Positions 60,140 through 64,000 of a stretch of 64,000 nt of DNA are shown here, piece by piece. Position 1 is the stretch's first letter, and each line of letters begins with the position of its first letter. The stretch lies in contig NZ_AP024745.1 of assembly GCF_019704555.1 (NCBI RefSeq), forward strand, positions 6,766,501-6,830,500. The letters are read 5' to 3'. Under the pieces are notes generated by a model. The model had not been told where the DNA came from. It ran no database searches and saw only the letters and a list, made by a program, of their open reading frames with translations. The position numbers were made by a program, and so were the translations under genes. Source of the stretch: Actinoplanes sp. L3-i22. Lineage in GTDB: Bacteria; Actinomycetota; Actinomycetes; Mycobacteriales; Micromonosporaceae.

Positions 60140-62344
60140 TCAGCTGGCCCGGCCTGCTGCGGTGTCCGCGCTGCGGCGTAGTACCGGGCGCGGGTTGAGC
60201 AGGACACCGCATTGGGTTGCGGTGGCCGGCCGGCCGTAGTGGCGTCCTTGGACGGTGTCGCAGCCGGTGTCGCGTAGCGCGGCGGCGTGCGCGGGGTTGT
60301 CGACGCCGTGCACGGTGAGGGTCATGTTCATGCTGTGTGCGACGTCGGCCATAGCGGTCAGCAGCGCCCGGTCAGTGTCGGTCGCCGGCCCGGAGCCGGT
60401 GCTGGCGGGGGTACGCAGTTCGTGCACGGGCAGGTTCCGCAGTGCGGCGAGGTGTGTCAGGTCGATGCGGGAGCCGTCGACCGCGATCCGCACACCGAGG
60501 GTGTCCAGGCCGGCGAGGACGGTATGGGCGTGTGCCTGCGTCGGCAGGGTGTCGATGCCGGACAGCTGCAGTTGCAGACGTTGCGGCGGCAGGCCGGTTT
60601 CGGTCAAGGCGTGCCGGACCAGTTCTACGACGTCGGGGTAGCCGAGTTGCAGGACCGGCAACTCGACGGCGAGGTAGGGGGCGTGGGGTGCGGTGCCCCA
60701 TTGTTGGGCTTGCTGGCACACCTGGCGTAGCAGCACCGCGGCTTTCTCCCGCACTGCGGCGGGGCTGCCGGTGAGTTCACCGATGCGGCGCAGGTCGAGG
60801 TCGCCCAGGTGCGGGTGCTGCCAGCGGGCCACCGTTTGCATGCCGTGGACCTGGCCGTCGCCGAGGCCGACGATCGGCTGGAACAGCAGCGGAATGGTGT
60901 GCAGGTCGGCCATGACCGGTGCCGCGGCGACAGCGGTGTGGCCGGCCGGTTCCTGGATCGCCCAGCCGTCGTCGCTCTTGCGAGCCTTGTGGACGGCGAT
61001 CTCGGCGTCGATGAGCATGCGGGCGCCGTCGGCCTGCCCGGGTGTCGTGACGACGATGCCGACGTGGGCTCGTAGCCGGACGGTGACTCCGGGGACCCCT
61101 ACCGGCTCCCAGAGCGCGGCCAGGACACGGTCGGCGAGGTCGACCAGGTGGGCCGTGCCGGCGCAGTCCTCGACCAGGATCGCGAACTCGTCGCTGCCGC
61201 ACCGAGCGAGCAGGTAGTCGCTGTCGCGGATCAGTTCCTTCAGGCGCTGGGCAACCGCGGCCAGGACCCGGTCGCCGTTGTCGACACCGTGCTGATCGTT
61301 GATGCGTTTGAAGCCGTCGAGATCGATAAGGCACAGCCCGATGCGCTGGTCCGTGCCGGCGAGGCTGTCGCTGTTGCGCAGCTGATGCAGCAGCGTCCTG
61401 CGGTTGGCCAGCCCGGTCAACGGGTCATAGCGGACCAGACGCTGGGTTTCACGGCTACGCGGCGCCAGACCGGTCTGGTCCACAGCCGCCCGGGTGGCCC
61501 GGTGCAGCGCCTCCTGCTGGCGCAGCACCTCGTTCCGCAGCGCCTCGGTGAACCCCGCGGCGAGCGTGCTCAGCACACCCACCAGCGCCACCGGTAGCTG
61601 ATTCTCGCTACCGGCCAGGAACTGCGCCAGGATCCGCAACGTCGCGGCCAGCGCCGCCGGCTGGGTGATCCCGAACGCCACCAACTCCGTCCCGACGCGG
61701 TGGGCGACCTCGGACGCGGCCGCGCCGGCCGAGTTGTCGCTGAGCACCCGGACATACCCGGCCAGGGTTGCCACCACCGCGGGCTCGGCGACCGGGAACA
61801 GGACCCCTGCCGCGGACAGCGCCGCATACCAGTGCGCGGCGACCGGCGTGTCCTTGCGGTCGGCCGCTCCCGGCGCCGGTGCGAGGGCCGGCACGGCCCT
61901 CTCGACGGTCGTCCACGCGGTCGCCCGCTGGGTCGCGCGCCGCGCGGTCTGCAGCGCCCGACCGGCCTGATCCAGAGCCTGGTCGGTGTACCGGTCAGCC
62001 ACGACCTGCGCCGCCGCGATGATCTCCGCGCCCCGGCGGCGGGCGTCGGCGATCACTGCGGCCGCGTCGGCACGCGCCTGGTCGCGGGCCGTCCAGGGCA
62101 GCTGCGCCCGTAGATAGTCGCAACGAGCCGACTGGCAGCCCGCCCCCGCGCCGGCCCCGCCACGAGGCTGGCCGCCGTGGATAGCGTCGAGATCGCGGCG
62201 CATCATCTGTTCCATCCGAGCACTCATGCGTGGCTCGCCCAGGATGTTGCGGATCTCGCTGACCATCTTCTCGAACGACTCCGGTTCGCCGAACGGCTCA
62301 GGAGTGTCGTCCGGATCGCTCGAGGTGCCCTCAGGCCTACTCAT
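60140..62344 (-). CDS. Diguanylate cyclase/EAL-domain protein with altered motifs
   Basis: 734 residues. Residues 1-300 are helical, with Arg/Ala-rich coiled stretches (ARDQARADAAAVIADARRRG) and a region resembling a helical sensor. GGDEF domain about 305-465: YDPLTGLANRR, GLCLIDLDGFKRINDQHG, and the active-site loop RCGSDEFAIL (GSDEF for GGDEF), with RDSD before it. EAL domain about 475-720: FQPIVGLGDGQVHGMQTVAR, where the EAL triad is MQT, then ELPVLQLGY and VHGVDNPAHAAAL. The EAL part should be catalytically dead; GSDEF may be active or a c-di-GMP sensor. The start overlaps the sigma gene stop. Confidence 0.85.
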   Translation of the reverse strand: MSRPEGTSSDPDDTPEPFGEPESFEKMVSEIRNILGEPRMSARMEQMMRRDLDAIHGGQPRGGAGAGAGCQSARCDYLRAQLPWTARDQARADAAAVIADARRRGAEIIAAAQVVADRYTDQALDQAGRALQTARRATQRATAWTTVERAVPALAPAPGAADRKDTPVAAHWYAALSAAGVLFPVAEPAVVATLAGYVRVLSDNSAGAAASEVAHRVGTELVAFGITQPAALAATLRILAQFLAGSENQLPVALVGVLSTLAAGFTEALRNEVLRQQEALHRATRAAVDQTGLAPRSRETQRLVRYDPLTGLANRRTLLHQLRNSDSLAGTDQRIGLCLIDLDGFKRINDQHGVDNGDRVLAAVAQRLKELIRDSDYLLARCGSDEFAILVEDCAGTAHLVDLADRVLAALWEPVGVPGVTVRLRAHVGIVVTTPGQADGARMLIDAEIAVHKARKSDDGWAIQEPAGHTAVAAAPVMADLHTIPLLFQPIVGLGDGQVHGMQTVARWQHPHLGDLDLRRIGELTGSPAAVREKAAVLLRQVCQQAQQWGTAPHAPYLAVELPVLQLGYPDVVELVRHALTETGLPPQRLQLQLSGIDTLPTQAHAHTVLAGLDTLGVRIAVDGSRIDLTHLAALRNLPVHELRTPASTGSGPATDTDRALLTAMADVAHSMNMTLTVHGVDNPAHAAALRDTGCDTVQGRHYGRPATATQCGVLLNPRPVLRRSADTAAGRAS

Positions 62345-62945
62345 CACTAGCCTCCTCCGCTGCGGTGACCATCGGCGGCGTCACCCGTCGCTGGTGTGGC
62401 AGGCCGGCGCCTTCTGAGGCTGCGCGCGTGCGCAGCGCGGCGAGCGCCCGGGCGATCAGTTGCCGCACCGCGTCCGGGGACCTGCCCATCTCTGTGGCGA
62501 TCTCGGTCATCGGGTAACCGTCCATCGCCAATTCCATCGCCCTGCGCTGTCCGGGCGTGAGCGCCTGCAGCAGCCATTGCCGCCGTTGCTCGCCGGCAAC
62601 CAGCACCGCGCAATCCACACTCGACGCGTCGGTGGCCGGCAGATCCGCATACAACGTCGCCCGGCCCGCCTGCACCTTGTGATCGATCAAAATAAATGGG
62701 GCTGCGGTGAATACCCAGGCGGCCGGGTCGTCCAGCTCATCCCAGCGGGCCAAGGCGCGCGAGACCGCCTCGGACGTGGCGTCCTCAGCCGCGGACTGAT
62801 CCGCACCGCTGCGACATAACCGCGCAACGACGCGTGGAGCCAACTCCCGATACCACCGCTCTGTCTCGCGGCGATCCGGGCGAGCCCTCGCCTGGTCAGA
62901 CCGCAACGACGACTCGTCGGGGTCGTCCGTCTCCACCACCGCCAT
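62337..62945 (-). CDS. ECF-type sigma factor
   Basis: 202 residues from the ATG at 62945, preceded by GAAGGGAG (short spacing); ATGs at 62960 and 62975 are alternatives. Region 2: RETERWYRELAPRVVARLCR, SAAEDATSEAVSRALARWDE, with FTAAPFILIDHKV. Region 4: LQALTPGQRRAMELAMDGYP, then MTEIATEMGRSPDAVRQLIA, a clear helix-turn-helix recognising the -35 element. It overlaps the GGDEF/EAL gene by about 8 bp and should be co-transcribed, so promoter choice and c-di-GMP signalling look linked. No anti-sigma factor is adjacent; the helical N-terminus of the neighbour might serve. Confidence 0.85.
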   Translation of the reverse strand: MAVVETDDPDESSLRSDQARARPDRRETERWYRELAPRVVARLCRSGADQSAAEDATSEAVSRALARWDELDDPAAWVFTAAPFILIDHKVQAGRATLYADLPATDASSVDCAVLVAGEQRRQWLLQALTPGQRRAMELAMDGYPMTEIATEMGRSPDAVRQLIARALAALRTRAASEGAGLPHQRRVTPPMVTAAEEASDE

Positions 62946-62975
62946 GGCTCCCTTCGTCATTGAATGCACACTCAT

Positions 62976-63482
62976 AGGCGGGCCAGCACGCGCGTTTCGT
63001 GACGCGACAAGAACAAGATCTTTTAGTGCCGTTCCACGCCACGCCGATAAGCAGCAGAAATGAAGATCCCCATACGATTTTTGTGTAGCCAGAGCCGGCC
63101 GGATCTCGATCTTCGAGATGGCCGGACGCATTCGGGCATGCCCGGGCCGCCGCCGTCACGGCGCCTGCCAGCCGCTTGCGCAGTGTGCCCGGTCAAGGAC
63201 GGCCATGCCATAGAGGTGCGCGGGAACTGCAGGACGCCGCGGGCCGCCGACTTCCCGAGCGAGCTACGGCTCTGACTACCTGCTTACGCTCGACGAACTG
63301 CAGCAGATCGCCGCATCGCGCGCGCATCGGTCGAACCGACCGTAATGCACGCACGCGTGGCCAGAGGACCGCCCCAGAACCGCCCACACACGGCCCAACC
63401 AGGTACAAGATACGTATGGGCGGCTCCCGAGAATCAGGCCTCGAAGCTCGGCTGGCGCGATCTCGGTGACGACATCGGACAG
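62976..63482. other. Spacer before the sigma factor gene
   Basis: No convincing gene on either strand. The AT-richer stretch near 63000-63090 is the probable promoter region of the sigma/GGDEF operon. It could also contain an attachment site linked to the recombinase remnant at the edge, but none was identified. Confidence 0.35.
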
Positions 63483-64000
63483 CTACTCGGCATGGAACGT
63501 GACGAGATGCTCGGCGGCTGAAGCGAGGCCTCGCTCCGTCCCGGGTCCGCCTACCCCGGTGGCCCGGGAGCGGCGCCGAGCGGCGCGGATCTCGATGTCA
63601 GCGACCTTGTCATAAAGCAGCGCGTAGATCTGGGTGGTCTCGGTGGAGGCGTGCCCGAGCCGACGGCGGGCCGTCTCGATGGAAACGCCAGCGTTGATCA
63701 GTTCGGTGGCGTGGGCGTGGCGCAATTGGTGGATGCCGATTTCGACGCTGGCCCGGGCACAATAACCAGCCCACCGGTGCTGGGCGGCGTCTTAGGACAA
63801 CGTGCCGCCGGTGCCGTTGATACTGGCCCGGAACAGCGGCCCGTGCTGGTAGCCGGCGCGCTGCAGGTAGAGCTTGAGCAGGGCGACGTAACCACGGTCG
63901 TCGAGCAGCACAGTGCGTACGGCGCCGCCCTTGCCGTGGATGCGCACGTGTTCGTCGTCTAGGCGCAGGTCGAGGTCATCAACGTCGAGCGCGCAGACCT
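63483..64000 (-). pseudogene. Tyrosine recombinase with nonsense mutation (partial, runs off right edge)
   Basis: One minus-strand frame from the right edge encodes the catalytic domain: LRLDDEHVRIHGKGGAVRTV (catalytic Lys), LYLQRAGYQHGPLFRASING, then after a single TAA at 63792-63794 the frame resumes AAQHRWAGYCARASVEIGIH, QLRHAHATELINAGVSIETA (HxLRH), RRRLGHASTETTQIYALLYD (catalytic His and Tyr). The stop replaces what is normally a polar or aromatic codon, so one substitution disables an otherwise complete domain. The catalytic Arg and N-terminus would lie outside the window. Distinct from the recombinase at 46263. Confidence 0.8.

Noticed and set aside
1..64000. CRISPR array or tRNA genes
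   Set aside because: No regularly spaced direct repeats of 25-40 bp and no cloverleaf with CCA-type acceptor were recognised by eye; a dedicated scan was not possible.

Overview
The window looks like the accessory, recombination-rich part of a high-GC actinobacterial chromosome, most likely a Micromonosporaceae-type organism (Actinoplanes relatives). This rests on several PF04672-type S-adenosyl methyltransferases, a GPP34 protein, ESX/WXG100-linked toxin genes, XRE regulators with long helical C-terminal halves, and many GTG starts with ATGA/GTGA gene overlaps. No rRNA, tRNA or CRISPR array was recognised. Islands of visibly lower GC (about 1.1-3.2, 18.9-20.7, 32.1-33.0, 47.3-50.0, 54.1-54.7 and 56.9-58.1 kb) suggest repeated lateral gain.

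Region 1 (1-6.6 kb): two paralogous XRE/helical-repeat regulators, a HAD phosphatase, and a decaying gene set of radical-SAM remnant, dTMP-kinase-like protein, endo/exonuclease/phosphatase pseudogene and CYTH (class IV cyclase) pseudogene. Four intergenic sites carry spaced copies of TCCGACA/TGTCGGA, which look like one shared operator family. Region 2 (6.6-17.9 kb, all on +): a chain of genes joined by stop/start overlaps (small ORFs, GNAT, a truncated methyltransferase, TPR-like proteins, an intact methyltransferase and an HTH-methyltransferase fusion), followed by GPP34, an amino acid permease, GNAT, a tail-anchored TPR-like protein and a small HTH protein.

Region 3 (18-31 kb): a degenerate IS5-type transposase, then a 3738-residue secreted RHS/YD-repeat polymorphic toxin with DNRLRE, LamG and ricin-B modules, a Hint domain and a PD-(D/E)XK-like nuclease tip, with its probable immunity gene. 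Region 4 (31-42 kb): a 3'-truncated IS copy, a trypsin-fold protein, and a minus-strand ESX-type toxin operon (YbaB-like, SUKH, SseB, WXG100, a 1493-residue CpnT-like toxin with a nuclease-like end, DUF6301-like, TY-Chap-like).

Region 5 (42-53 kb): hypothetical and TPR proteins, a tyrosine recombinase, a four-helix membrane protein with an EACC1-like partner, an intact second copy of the same IS in opposite orientation, and a frameshifted IS110-family element. Region 6 (53-64 kb): Imm10-like, FHA, Nudix, P-loop kinase and hypothetical genes separated by spacers carrying a repeated 14-bp motif, then a fourth methyltransferase, an ECF sigma/GGDEF-EAL pair, and a tyrosine recombinase pseudogene that runs off the right edge.
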